A stretch of DNA of 33,171 nucleotides from an uncultured Parabacteroides sp. (GTDB taxonomy: Bacteria; Bacteroidota; Bacteroidia; Bacteroidales; Tannerellaceae), in contig CAMQTD010000010.1 in the NCBI GenBank assembly GCA_947036995.1, positions 1 to 33,171 on the forward strand. The letters are read 5' to 3'. A program made the translations under genes and the position numbers. The notes below the pieces were generated by a model, which worked only from the letters and a program-made list of their open reading frames with translations, was not told the origin of the DNA and did not search any database. Numbering within the stretch: the first letter of the stretch is position 1; each line of letters opens with the position of its first letter. Positions 1 through 7,851 of this stretch are shown here, one piece after another.

Positions 1-47
<47 letters not shown>

Positions 48-116
48 ATATGTTTATTATTTGACAACAAATAGATAGATTCAAATCTTTTATAAATCTC
101 AATCTTCTCTATATTG

Positions 117-188
<72 letters not shown>

Positions 189-214
189 ATATGTTTGTTA
201 TCAGATAACGAGTA

Positions 215-222
215 CAAAGGTA
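215..222 (-). promoter_or_regulatory. Bacteroidetes -7 promoter element for initiator tRNA genes
   Basis: On the minus strand this reads TACCTTTG, matching the Bacteroidetes sigma-ABfr consensus TAnnTTTG, 26 bases before the tRNA 5' end. No clear -33 TTG is seen. It probably drives both tandem tRNA copies. Confidence 0.6.
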
Positions 223-305
223 GTGCTTTTTATTTACTATCCTAATTATTTGAGATATATTTTTCATTTAAATCCATCAAAAAATTACAACAACTCCATA
301 AACAC

Positions 306-2291
306 CTAACCCTTAGGGATATATTTTATTTTTAATATTAATGGCTCAACATCTTTTTCGACATCTAAAACAGACTCTTCTGTTAAAAGGGGGATCTCTT
401 CAGTAGAAACGCGTGTAATATCTAACCCTAACGACTTGGCATTATTCACAAATACGCGTTTGAGTACAAAAAAGTAGTCCATGATAATCTTTTTCACAAA
501 CGTAAATTCATAATCCTTTACCTGCACATCTTCAATTAATATATAACGGCATGCACTTACAATACCCAATGCTTTTAACGAAGGGTAAGGGCTGCTTTGA
601 TCAATTCGTTTTTGATCTGCTAAAGCTTGGCGGATTTGTTTAAAGTAGCGGTTTATTCGGGGCTCTTCTTTAAAGCCTTGCCTGATGTTTACATGTATAA
701 GTCGGTTCTTGATCACCTCTTCGTAATCATATTCGAGCATATGAGGCTCGTCTACCCTTTCGATATGCAGCAACCAATATATATCGGCTCGTTTGGGGGG
801 ATTGTGTAGTATAGAATAGATCACTTTGTTTTCTATCTGAGTCGATGTTGACGAATCAGTAATATAAACGAGCTGCGAGGCATACCTATTGATTGTTTTG
901 TCATTTGCGAGCGCATCAATCATGGGTGCATATGTCGCCATCGGCAAGAACTTTGTAAACTGCCTAGCGAGGGCAGCACCTCGATACCACACATACATGA
1001 TGGAGATAAAAAAGAGAGTAAGCAGAAGCGAAAGCCATCCACCGGTTAAGAATTTCATTAAATTAGCGATCAGAAACGTCGACTCTATAAGCAGAAACAA
1101 GCCCGCAAACAGCAGCAATTGATAGGTTTTGATCCGTGTTTTGAGGTAACTAATCAAAAGCATCGTAGTCATTAACATCGCAACAGTAATGGATAATCCA
1201 TAAGCAGCCTGCATAGCGCCCGAGCTTTGGAAATAAAACACAATAAAAAGGCAACAACTATATAGTGTCCAATTGATCACTGGGATATACATCTGCCCTT
1301 TGATATTTGTAGGGTAGTTAATACGCACCTTAGGGAAGAAGTTTAACGAGATAGCTTCACTAACAATAGAGAACGAACCCGTTATTAATGCCTGACTCGC
1401 AATAATTGCCGCCAATGTTGAAATAGTGATTCCGATCGGTATAAACCAATGCGGCATCATTGCAAAGAATGGATTAACACCACTGCTCTCGCTACTCAAA
1501 TGACTCAACACCCAAGCGCCTTGTCCAAAATAGTTGAGCAACAGACTACTTTTCACAAACCCCCACGAGATACGGATATTCTGCAATCCACACTGCCCCA
1601 CGTCAGAATAGAGCGCCTCTGCTCCCGTTGTACACAGAAACACAGCGCCTAATAAGAGTAATGCATGCGGATGTTCGCTGATAATTCGGTAAGCGTAATA
1701 GGGATTAATCGCTTTTAGTATTGCAGGGTTACCTACTAGATGAATCAAACCAAAAACTAAAAGCATCGAAAACCATACGGCCATAATAGGTCCGAAGTAT
1801 CTACCCAGCGAACTTGTTCCGAACTGTTGTGCAAAAAAGATCCCTGTTAGAATGATTACAACAAAAAGCAGCACGGGTATATCTGGATCATACATCTTTA
1901 ACCCCTCCATTGCCGATGTAACCGTAATAGAGGGCGTTATTACACCATCACCCAAAAGGGCACACGCTCCGATTATAGCAATTACATAACTCCATTTCGA
2001 TCTATTTTTAAGCAGCATAAAGAGCGAGAAGATACCCCCCTCTCCTCTGTTTGTTGCTCTGAGTGCAATCAGCACATACTTTACGGTGGTTTGCAGCGTA
2101 AGTGTCCAGAAGATACACGAAAGCGCACCCAATACAAAATATGCGTCCACCTTACTGGCTGTACCTAAAATGGCTTGCATCGTATAGAGTGGCGAAGTTC
2201 CTAAATCTCCAAAAACAATACCTAACGTAATAATCAAACCCTTAACGCTTAATTCTGTTGGATTGTTTGTCTGCAATGGTATATGTGGCAT
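306..2291 (-). CDS. kup: Potassium uptake permease Kup/KUP family
   Basis: This is an inner-membrane K+ uptake permease of the KUP/HAK/KT family, thought to be a K+/H+ symporter. At 661 residues it is slightly longer than E. coli Kup (622). The N-terminal hallmark GDLGTSPLYT is at residues 28-37, followed by GEGGIFSL and GDGVITPS, and then about twelve hydrophobic segments up to roughly residue 440. The remaining C-terminal third is hydrophilic and should be cytoplasmic, as in the family. The ATG start directly precedes the conserved first helix. The gene is transcribed away from cysS with a 148-base shared upstream region, and stands alone, with the initiator tRNAs downstream on the same strand behind their own promoter. 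Confidence 0.95.
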   Translation of the reverse strand: MPHIPLQTNNPTELSVKGLIITLGIVFGDLGTSPLYTMQAILGTASKVDAYFVLGALSCIFWTLTLQTTVKYVLIALRATNRGEGGIFSLFMLLKNRSKWSYVIAIIGACALLGDGVITPSITVTSAMEGLKMYDPDIPVLLFVVIILTGIFFAQQFGTSSLGRYFGPIMAVWFSMLLVFGLIHLVGNPAILKAINPYYAYRIISEHPHALLLLGAVFLCTTGAEALYSDVGQCGLQNIRISWGFVKSSLLLNYFGQGAWVLSHLSSESSGVNPFFAMMPHWFIPIGITISTLAAIIASQALITGSFSIVSEAISLNFFPKVRINYPTNIKGQMYIPVINWTLYSCCLFIVFYFQSSGAMQAAYGLSITVAMLMTTMLLISYLKTRIKTYQLLLFAGLFLLIESTFLIANLMKFLTGGWLSLLLTLFFISIMYVWYRGAALARQFTKFLPMATYAPMIDALANDKTINRYASQLVYITDSSTSTQIENKVIYSILHNPPKRADIYWLLHIERVDEPHMLEYDYEEVIKNRLIHVNIRQGFKEEPRINRYFKQIRQALADQKRIDQSSPYPSLKALGIVSACRYILIEDVQVKDYEFTFVKKIIMDYFFVLKRVFVNNAKSLGLDITRVSTEEIPLLTEESVLDVEKDVEPLILKIKYIPKG

Positions 2292-2405
2292 ACTATATAT
2301 AATATGATGAATCTGTTCTGTTTATTAATTTAACACGAGCACAAAGAGGTTTGTTGTAGTTTGATAGATATTTGTATAACGTATGCTTAATTCAAGTTTT
2401 TTATG

Positions 2406-2413
2406 TAGTTTTG
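2406..2413 (+). promoter_or_regulatory. -7 promoter element for cysS
   Basis: TAGTTTTG fits the Bacteroidetes TAnnTTTG -7 consensus. It lies 26 bases before the cysS ATG, which would give a short leader. A matching -33 TTG at the ideal distance is not evident. Confidence 0.55.
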
Positions 2414-2439
2414 CACTCTATAAAAAGCATATATAAGAC

Positions 2440-3915
2440 ATGGAACATCCATTAAGTATTTATAATACCCTTTCACGTAAGAAAGAACAGTTTATTCCGC
2501 TGCACGAAACATCCGTAGGCATGTATGTGTGCGGACCTACAGTGTATGGCGATGCTCACCTAGGGCATGCACGTCCGGCAATCACATTCGACCTTTTGTT
2601 TCGTTACCTCAAACACCTCGGATACAAGGTGCGTTATGTGCGTAACATTACCGATGTGGGTCACCTCGAAAACGATGCAGATGCAGGAGAAGATAAAATC
2701 GGCAAAAAAGCACGTCTCGAAGAGTTAGAGCCAATGGAAATTGTACAGTTCTATCTGAACCGTTACCACGAGGCAATGGGCACCTTGAATGTGCTTCCGC
2801 CAAGCATCGAACCGCATGCTTCGGGACATATCATTGAGCAGATCGAACTTGTTAAAACAATTATGGCAAATGGCTTTGCTTACGAAAGCGAAGGCTCTAT
2901 CTATTTTGATGTTGCAAAATTCGACAAACAGTATGGATATGGTAAGCTATCGGGTAGAAATATCGAAGATATGCTTAACACCACACGCGCACTAGACGGA
3001 CAGACCGAAAAGCGTAACAGCATTGACTTTGCACTATGGAAGTGTGCCTCACCAGAACATATCATGCGTTGGCCTTCGCCTTGGAGCGATGGTTTCCCTG
3101 GATGGCACTGTGAGTGTACTGCTATGGGACGTAAATATTTGGGAGACGAATTTGATATTCATGGCGGTGGTATGGATTTAGTATTCCCTCACCACGAATG
3201 CGAAATAGCACAAGCTGTTGCCTCACAGGGCAAAGAGAATGTACGCTATTGGATGCATAACAATATGATTACCGTAAACGGACAGAAAATGGGTAAATCG
3301 TTGGGGAACTTTATCACCCTCGACCAATTCTTTTCTGGAGATCACGCCTCTTTGGCGCAAGCATATAGCCCGATGACGATTCGTTTCTTTATCCTTCAGG
3401 CACATTACCGCAGTACGGTAGACTTCAGCAACGAAGCGCTTCAAGCATCCGAAAAGGGATTGAAGCGTTTAATGGAAGCTGTTGCAAACCTAGACAAACT
3501 AACACCTTCGGAGCAAACAACGGTCGAGGTACAAGGTCTGCGCGCGAAATGCTACGAGGCAATTAACGACGATTTGAATAGTCCGATTACAATCTCGTAT
3601 CTATTTGATGCTGCACGTGCTATTAATTCGGTATTGGCAGGTCATGGCACAATCTCTGCTGCCGATCTAGAAGAGCTTAAAGCTGTATTCAATCTATTCT
3701 TGTTCGATATTTTGGGCTTAACACCAGAAATGCAAGAGGCTGCAACAAATACCGAAGCGTATGGAAAAGCGATTGATATGCTACTCGAACTGCGTCAGCA
3801 AGCAAAAACAAATAAAGACTGGGCTATGTCTGATAAAATCAGAAACGAACTAACCGCACTTGGCTTTGAGATCAAAGATACCAAAGAGGGTGCAGAATGG
3901 AAGTTAGCTAAATAA
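2440..3915 (+). CDS. cysS: Cysteinyl-tRNA synthetase
   Basis: A class I aminoacyl-tRNA synthetase charging tRNA-Cys with cysteine using ATP. The 491 residues are close to the usual length. The HIGH signature appears as HLGH at residues 40-43, just after CGPTVYGDA whose Cys31 is a zinc ligand. The other zinc ligands sit in WHCECT (about 222-227) and HHECE. The KMSKS loop appears as KMGKS (about 283-287). The C-terminal helical anticodon-binding region is present, so the enzyme looks intact and cytoplasmic. It has its own -7 element upstream. Its 3' side opens into the unusual 734-base repeat-bearing gap. Confidence 0.98.
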   Translation: MEHPLSIYNTLSRKKEQFIPLHETSVGMYVCGPTVYGDAHLGHARPAITFDLLFRYLKHLGYKVRYVRNITDVGHLENDADAGEDKIGKKARLEELEPMEIVQFYLNRYHEAMGTLNVLPPSIEPHASGHIIEQIELVKTIMANGFAYESEGSIYFDVAKFDKQYGYGKLSGRNIEDMLNTTRALDGQTEKRNSIDFALWKCASPEHIMRWPSPWSDGFPGWHCECTAMGRKYLGDEFDIHGGGMDLVFPHHECEIAQAVASQGKENVRYWMHNNMITVNGQKMGKSLGNFITLDQFFSGDHASLAQAYSPMTIRFFILQAHYRSTVDFSNEALQASEKGLKRLMEAVANLDKLTPSEQTTVEVQGLRAKCYEAINDDLNSPITISYLFDAARAINSVLAGHGTISAADLEELKAVFNLFLFDILGLTPEMQEAATNTEAYGKAIDMLLELRQQAKTNKDWAMSDKIRNELTALGFEIKDTKEGAEWKLAK

Positions 3916-3928
3916 ATACGATACGAAT

Positions 3929-4170
3929 ACAGCAAAGTCTCCTTTGCTCAAAAAAACCGTAATGTTTTAAATCAAAAGCCGTACTATTTTACCCTAGAAG
4001 CCGCAATGTTTTTAGCGTAAAACATTACGGCTTTTGGCGTAAAACATGGCGGATAATTGCTAGTTGATAAATAGACGGTGTCTTTGCTCGAACAGACGGT
4101 GTCTTCTACACCTAAAACTACTAGCTTTCAGCAAATAGACATATGTATATTCAAACACAGACATATGTCT
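3929..4170. repeat. Array of short repeats on a 22-bp period
   Basis: Cutting this stretch into 22-base blocks from 3929 puts similar words at the same phase. Blocks at 3951, 3973 and 3995 carry variants of CAAAAGCCGTAATGTTTTA. Blocks at 4017 and 4039 carry the same word inverted (TAAAACATTACGG and TAAAACATGGCGG). AGACGGTGTCTT occurs at 4073 and 4094. AGACATATGT occurs at 4137 and 4159. The block at 3929 holds a small palindrome, AGCAAAG-TCTC-CTTTGCT, and the block at 4105 fits no group. The units are degenerate, AT-rich and non-coding (22 is not a multiple of three). Function is unknown. A 22-bp step is two helical turns, which would place protein-binding sites on one face. Confidence 0.65.
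3998..4033. repeat. Long hairpin within the 22-bp array
   Basis: Arms 3998-4012 and 4019-4033 pair over 15 bases with one mismatch around a 6-base loop. No U-tract follows on either strand, so it is not a standard intrinsic terminator, though it could shape the 3' end of the cysS transcript. Confidence 0.7.
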
Positions 4171-4173
4171 ATT
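4134..4173. repeat. 13-bp perfect inverted repeat with AGACATATGTCT palindrome
   Basis: AATAGACATATGT at 4134-4146 is the exact reverse complement of ACATATGTCTATT at 4161-4173. The right side also contains a perfect 12-bp palindrome, AGACATATGTCT, at 4159-4170. The arrangement resembles paired operator half-sites but no binding protein can be named. Confidence 0.6.
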
Positions 4174-4270
4174 ATATGAAATCACAACAATCCAACATAT
4201 AAAGTGGGCGAACCGTTCAGATAAGGTTGAAGTAAATTATTTTTTACATCATTAATATATTTATAAATAG

Positions 4271-4433
4271 CATCTTATGGTGACTATTTGGTTTTTACAC
4301 CCTGCTGTATATTCTGCTGTTTTGATATCGGAGAACCATTTTCATTAGCCTATAGAAATTCAGGTGCTTCAAGTGAGTTTGTTCAGCTGGCTGAAGCGTA
4401 AGGTGTAAAAAACAAAAAGTCACTACATCTTAT
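4271..4433. mobile_element. Candidate MITE with 22-bp terminal inverted repeats and 8-bp target duplication
   Basis: Bases 4280-4301 and 4402-4423 are inverted repeats matching at 20 of 22 positions (outer end GTGACT, inner end TTTACACC). The direct repeat CATCTTAT flanks them at 4271-4278 and 4426-4433, as expected of a target-site duplication. The element between the duplications is 147 bp (4279-4425). It has no open frame long enough for a transposase, so it would need to be mobilised in trans. It could be a deletion derivative of an insertion sequence. The family cannot be assigned by eye. Confidence 0.6.
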
Positions 4434-4475
4434 TGAGCTACATCTATTTGTGGTGGTGAAATTATTTTTCATTGG

Positions 4476-4495
4476 AACAAAAAGATATTTGCTTC
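4476..4495. repeat. Left copy of a 19-20 bp direct repeat flanking the epimerase gene
   Basis: AACAAAAAGATATTTGCTTC here matches 5642-5660 apart from one inserted base. The two copies bracket about 1.15 kb containing the whole epimerase gene. AT-rich composition makes chance similarity possible. Confidence 0.4.
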
Positions 4496-4649
4496 GTACA
4501 ACCTTTTTTATCGCTACCCCTTCAATAAGCATAACAAGAGATGACCAATCAACATCATACGATTATATTTACCTGTTTTTTTTAAACAACTACCCACCCT
4601 TCCATTGTTATAGTATCGGTTAGTTACCATCAACTATAATAAAAATACT

Positions 4650-5675
4650 ATGAATTTATTAATAACAGGATGCGCAGGATTTATTGGATTTCATTTAACA
4701 AAACGAATGTTACAAGACGGACATAAAGTTGTCGGCATTGATAATATGAATGCATACTACGACCCTACACTTAAATACGCACGCTTAGCACTACTTAAAG
4801 AGATGCGCAACGAGTATAATTTTCAATTTATGCAAATCGATGTTGAAAATACAACCCAAATACAAAATCTGTTTGCAAGTAATCAATTCGACACCGTGTG
4901 CCATCTAGCAACACAAACAGGAGCACGTTATAGTGCTGAAAATCCACAACAATATATATCGACCAATATACAAGGCACCTTTAACATCTTAGAGATTTGC
5001 CGAAATTATCCACATATCCACCTTATTTATGCAAGTAGCTCGAGTGTATATGGAGCCAAAGCAACGCTTCCGTATAGCGAAACACAAACAACAGATCAAC
5101 CAAGCAGCCTGCATGCAGCCACATTAAAATCGGGCGAATTGATGGCGCATGCTTATAGTGAGCTTTATGGTATAAAAACAACAGGACTTCGTTTCTTTAC
5201 TGTTTATGGACCATGGGGACGACCAGATATGACACCCTCACTATTTGCAAATGCAATTATACACCATAACCCTATCGAATTATATAATAATGGCGATATA
5301 TATCGCGACTTTACCTATATAGATGATGTTATTAATGGAATGGCATTGATTATAAAAAATCACCCGCTAAACGAACAGCACGAACGCGCGAATATTTATA
5401 ATATAGGACACTCATCTCCTGTTCACTTGCGAGATTTTGTGTACACACTAGAACAATCAATCGGCATCAAAGCCTTAACGGTAGACAAACCCATGCAATC
5501 GGGCGATGCACTCATTACTTGGGCAGATGTATCACACCTGCAAAACGATTATGGATATATACCGCGAATATCGCTAAAAGAGGGTATCCAATCATTTATT
5601 AGGTGGTATAAAGAGTACACTAGAGCATATCAAATCCCGAAAACAAAAAATATTTGCTTCCATCTTTTTTCTTAA
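4650..5675 (+). CDS. NAD-dependent sugar-nucleotide epimerase homologue with altered catalytic motif
   Basis: A short-chain (extended SDR) protein resembling UDP-glucuronate 4-epimerases, 341 residues. The NAD-binding GxxGxxG is at residues 7-13 (GCAGFIG). The family's Ser motif (ASSSSVYG), the RYSxENP motif, LRFFTVYGPWGRPDM and the C-terminal PMQxGD region are all present. The catalytic YxxxK, however, reads HAATL: residue 155 is His where Tyr is expected and 159 is Leu where Lys is expected, with a Lys at 160. The normal reaction needs both residues, so 4-epimerisation may be lost or changed. The reading frame is otherwise intact. The gene stands alone between a repeat-rich gap and the ribosomal operon, with no glycan genes beside it, and its last codons lie in a copy of a short direct repeat. 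Confidence 0.85.
   Translation: MNLLITGCAGFIGFHLTKRMLQDGHKVVGIDNMNAYYDPTLKYARLALLKEMRNEYNFQFMQIDVENTTQIQNLFASNQFDTVCHLATQTGARYSAENPQQYISTNIQGTFNILEICRNYPHIHLIYASSSSVYGAKATLPYSETQTTDQPSSLHAATLKSGELMAHAYSELYGIKTTGLRFFTVYGPWGRPDMTPSLFANAIIHHNPIELYNNGDIYRDFTYIDDVINGMALIIKNHPLNEQHERANIYNIGHSSPVHLRDFVYTLEQSIGIKALTVDKPMQSGDALITWADVSHLQNDYGYIPRISLKEGIQSFIRWYKEYTRAYQIPKTKNICFHLFS
5642..5660. repeat. Right copy of the direct repeat flanking the epimerase gene
   Basis: AACAAAAAATATTTGCTTC matches 4476-4495 with a single-base indel. It overlaps the final codons of the epimerase homologue, so the extreme C-terminus may have been shaped by recombination at this repeat. Confidence 0.4.
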
Positions 5676-5828
5676 ACCAATTCGAGGCAGCTAAAAAACA
5701 TAAATTTCTCACCATTCATCTGGTAATTTGAATTAAGATACCGAACCTACATACGTACAAACAACTTCGAGCAAAAGCGTTGACCCCAAAAAAGATAGGT
5801 AAAAGTTTTTTATTTTGAAGAAAAACCG

Positions 5829-5836
5829 TACCTTTG
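5829..5836 (+). promoter_or_regulatory. -7 promoter element of the rplM operon
   Basis: TACCTTTG matches TAnnTTTG. A T-rich stretch (5806-5811) sits at about -33 without a clean TTG. Transcription would begin near 5843, leaving a leader of about 120 bases before rplM. Confidence 0.65.
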
Positions 5837-5872
5837 CAACTCGATTATTATCAAATATGTATTAAAAGTTTA

Positions 5873-5936
5873 GTTCATAGCGCATTATCAAATCAATGTG
5901 TCCGACGCGATGATGAGATGCTGAACAATGTTTTTT
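5873..5936 (+). promoter_or_regulatory. Candidate attenuator/leader structure before rplM
   Basis: In the predicted rplM leader, GTTCA at 5873-5877 can pair with TGAAC at 5921-5925. Inside this, GCATTATC (5882-5889) can pair with GATGATG and GATGC (5909-5920) with some bulges. The stem is followed within a few bases by six T (5931-5936), resembling an intrinsic terminator placed before the gene. Autogenous control by L13 or S9 is known in other bacteria, and a similar role here is inference. Confidence 0.4.
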
Positions 5937-5965
5937 GAGTTATTAACAAAATTAATTATTACGCA

Positions 5966-6421
5966 GTGGATACTTTAAGTTTTAAGACCGTTTCTGCAAA
6001 CAAAGCAACTGTAACCAAAGAATGGGTCATTGTTGATGCAACAGGACAATCTTTAGGTCGCCTTTGTTCAAAAGTAGCAAAACTTTTGAGAGGCAAGTAC
6101 AAACCATATTTCACGCCTCACGTGGATTGTGGAGACAATGTTATTATCATCAACGCGGACAAAGTCGTTTTGACTGGAAACAAGTGGAATGATCGTGTTT
6201 ATTTGAGCTATACAGGTTATCCTGGTGGTCAACGTGCAATCAACCCAGCTTCATTGATGAAAAAAGGTGAAGACCGTTTGTTCAGAAAAGTGGTAAAAGG
6301 TATGTTACCTAAAAACCGTCTTGGAGACAAATTGATCGGCAATATGTACGTATATGCTGGTACAGAGCACAAACATGAGGCTCAACAACCAAAGTCACTT
6401 GATATAAACTCTATTAAATAA
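5966..6421 (+). CDS. rplM: 50S ribosomal protein L13
   Basis: Structural protein of the large ribosomal subunit (uL13), 151 residues, close to the usual length for Bacteroidetes. Conserved stretches include GQSLGRLCSKVAKLLRGK, FTPHVDCGDNVI, YTGYPGGQR and KGMLPKNRLGD. The start is a GTG codon at 5966. The encoded N-terminus (MDTLSFKTVSANKAT) agrees with Bacteroidetes L13, and an in-frame stop at 5936-5938 with no ATG between excludes an upstream start. It heads the rplM-rpsI-rpsB-tsf block, and rpsI begins 5 bases after its stop. Confidence 0.97.
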   Translation: MDTLSFKTVSANKATVTKEWVIVDATGQSLGRLCSKVAKLLRGKYKPYFTPHVDCGDNVIIINADKVVLTGNKWNDRVYLSYTGYPGGQRAINPASLMKKGEDRLFRKVVKGMLPKNRLGDKLIGNMYVYAGTEHKHEAQQPKSLDINSIK

Positions 6422-6426
6422 TAAAA

Positions 6427-6813
6427 ATGGAAGTAGTAAATGCAATAGGAAGACGTAAAGCAGCAGTTGCTCGCGTGTTCGTTAGCGAAGGTACTGGTAA
6501 AATTGTGATCAACAAGCGTGATCTTGACAATTATTTCCCTTCAACTATTCTTCAATTTATTGTAAAGCAGCCTCTTACTAAATTAGGCGTTGCAGAGCAA
6601 TATGACATCAAAATCAACCTTGATGGTGGAGGATTCAAAGGTCAATCAGAAGCAGCTCGTTTGGGTATTGCTCGTGCATTGATAAAAATAAATGCTGAAG
6701 ACAAACCTGCTCTTAGAGCTGAAGGATTTGTAACTCGTGACTCTCGCGTTGTAGAACGTAAGAAACCGGGACAACCAAAAGCAAGAAAGAAATTTCAGTT
6801 CAGCAAGCGTTAA
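6427..6813 (+). CDS. rpsI: 30S ribosomal protein S9
   Basis: Structural protein of the small subunit (uS9), 128 residues. The N-terminal GRRKAAVARVFV, the central GGGFKGQSEAARLGIARAL and the basic end KKFQFSKR are characteristic. The flexible basic C-terminal tail normally reaches the P-site tRNA anticodon. Translation is almost certainly coupled to rplM, with a 5-base gap. A 136-base spacer separates it from rpsB. Confidence 0.98.
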   Translation: MEVVNAIGRRKAAVARVFVSEGTGKIVINKRDLDNYFPSTILQFIVKQPLTKLGVAEQYDIKINLDGGGFKGQSEAARLGIARALIKINAEDKPALRAEGFVTRDSRVVERKKPGQPKARKKFQFSKR

Positions 6814-6949
6814 TATTATTTGTGAGCTTCTTACAAGTAAAGTGCGTTTAGTATCTAAATCTACGGGATTTCTTTTGTATGTTGATTTACGGGAGAACTA
6901 CCTGAGGATTGTGTGTTAAACAGAATGTAAACGAATTAAAAACAAAACA
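6814..6949 (+). other. Spacer between rpsI and rpsB
   Basis: The 136 bases hold no TAnnTTTG element in proper form and no strong hairpin. Short partial repeats (CTACGGGATTT, TTTACGGGAGAA) occur at 6862 and 6888. It is probably a transcribed leader for rpsB. A regulatory fold is possible but was not demonstrable by eye. Confidence 0.3.
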
Positions 6950-7834
6950 ATGTCAAGAGTTAATTTTGATCAGTTATTAGAAGCCGGAGTACACTTCGGA
7001 CACTTAAAAAGAAAGTGGAATCCAGCTATGGCTCCTTATATTTTCATGGAGCGCAATGGTATTCATATCATTGATTTATATAAAACAGTTGCTAAAGTAG
7101 AGGAAATTTCAGAAATTTTGAAGCAGGTTGCGAAATCTGGTAAAAAAGTTCTTTTCGTTGCTACAAAAAAACAAGCTAAAGAGGTTGTTGCAGACAGAGC
7201 TTCTTCTGTTGGAATGCCTTACGTCGTAGAGCGCTGGCCAGGAGGAATGTTAACAAACTTCCCAACCATTCGTAAAGCTATCAAGAAAATGTCTACTATT
7301 GACAAGATGGCAACAGACGGTACATTTGATAATCTTTCAAAAAGAGAAAAACTTCAAATCACACGTCAACGTGCAAAACTAGAGAAAAACTTAGGTTCTA
7401 TTGCAGACCTAACTCGTCTTCCTTCTGCATTGTTCGTTATTGATATTATGAAAGAGCACATTGCAGTGCGCGAAGCTAACCGTTTAGGTATACCTGTATT
7501 TGCTATGGTAGATACAAACTCTAACCCAAATGATGTTGACTACGCTATTCCAGCAAATGATGATGCTACAAAATCTGTAGATATTATCTTGGAAGCAATT
7601 TGTGCAGCTATGCAAGAAGGTCTTCAAGAGCGTAAAGCTGAGAAGGTTGACACTGCAGAAGCAGAGGGTGATGCTCCAAAAAAGGATCGCAAGCCTAAAA
7701 CTGGTGTGAGAAAAGAAAGAATTAAGAAAGCAGACGATGCTTCTGAAATAACTGAAGTGCCTGTAGTTGCTGCTGTAGAAGTAGTTGCTGAAGTAGTTGC
7801 TGAGGTTGTTGTTGAAGCTCCTTCTGCAGAGTAA
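6950..7834 (+). CDS. rpsB: 30S ribosomal protein S2
   Basis: Structural protein of the small subunit (uS2), needed for S1 docking. The protein is 294 residues against about 240 in E. coli. The core is conserved: EAGVHFGHLKRKWNP near the start, NGIHIIDLYKT, FVATKKQAKE, ERWPGGMLTNF and GIPVFAMVDTNSNP. After about residue 225 comes an extension with a basic patch (KKDRKPKTGVRKERIKK) and an Ala/Val/Glu-rich end with repeats of VVAEV. Such extensions are common among Bacteroidetes but variable. The 136 bases before it (6814-6949) hold no clear promoter, so co-transcription with rpsI is likely. Confidence 0.97.
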   Translation: MSRVNFDQLLEAGVHFGHLKRKWNPAMAPYIFMERNGIHIIDLYKTVAKVEEISEILKQVAKSGKKVLFVATKKQAKEVVADRASSVGMPYVVERWPGGMLTNFPTIRKAIKKMSTIDKMATDGTFDNLSKREKLQITRQRAKLEKNLGSIADLTRLPSALFVIDIMKEHIAVREANRLGIPVFAMVDTNSNPNDVDYAIPANDDATKSVDIILEAICAAMQEGLQERKAEKVDTAEAEGDAPKKDRKPKTGVRKERIKKADDASEITEVPVVAAVEVVAEVVAEVVVEAPSAE

Positions 7835-7851
7835 TTCATCGCAAATATGCC

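Noticed and set aside
3931-3956. Intrinsic terminator for cysS
   Set aside because: The 7-bp stem AGCAAAG/CTTTGCT is followed by an A-run on the plus strand, not a T-run. It is kept only as part of the repeat array.
3929-4170. CRISPR array
   Set aside because: The repeats are degenerate, differ between groups, occur in both orientations, have no spacers of constant length between identical repeats, and no cas genes are in the window.
4450-4623. Small plus-strand ORF starting at GTG before the epimerase gene
   Set aside because: 58 codons with no ribosome-binding context or recognisable protein. It is AT-rich sequence next to the epimerase promoter region.
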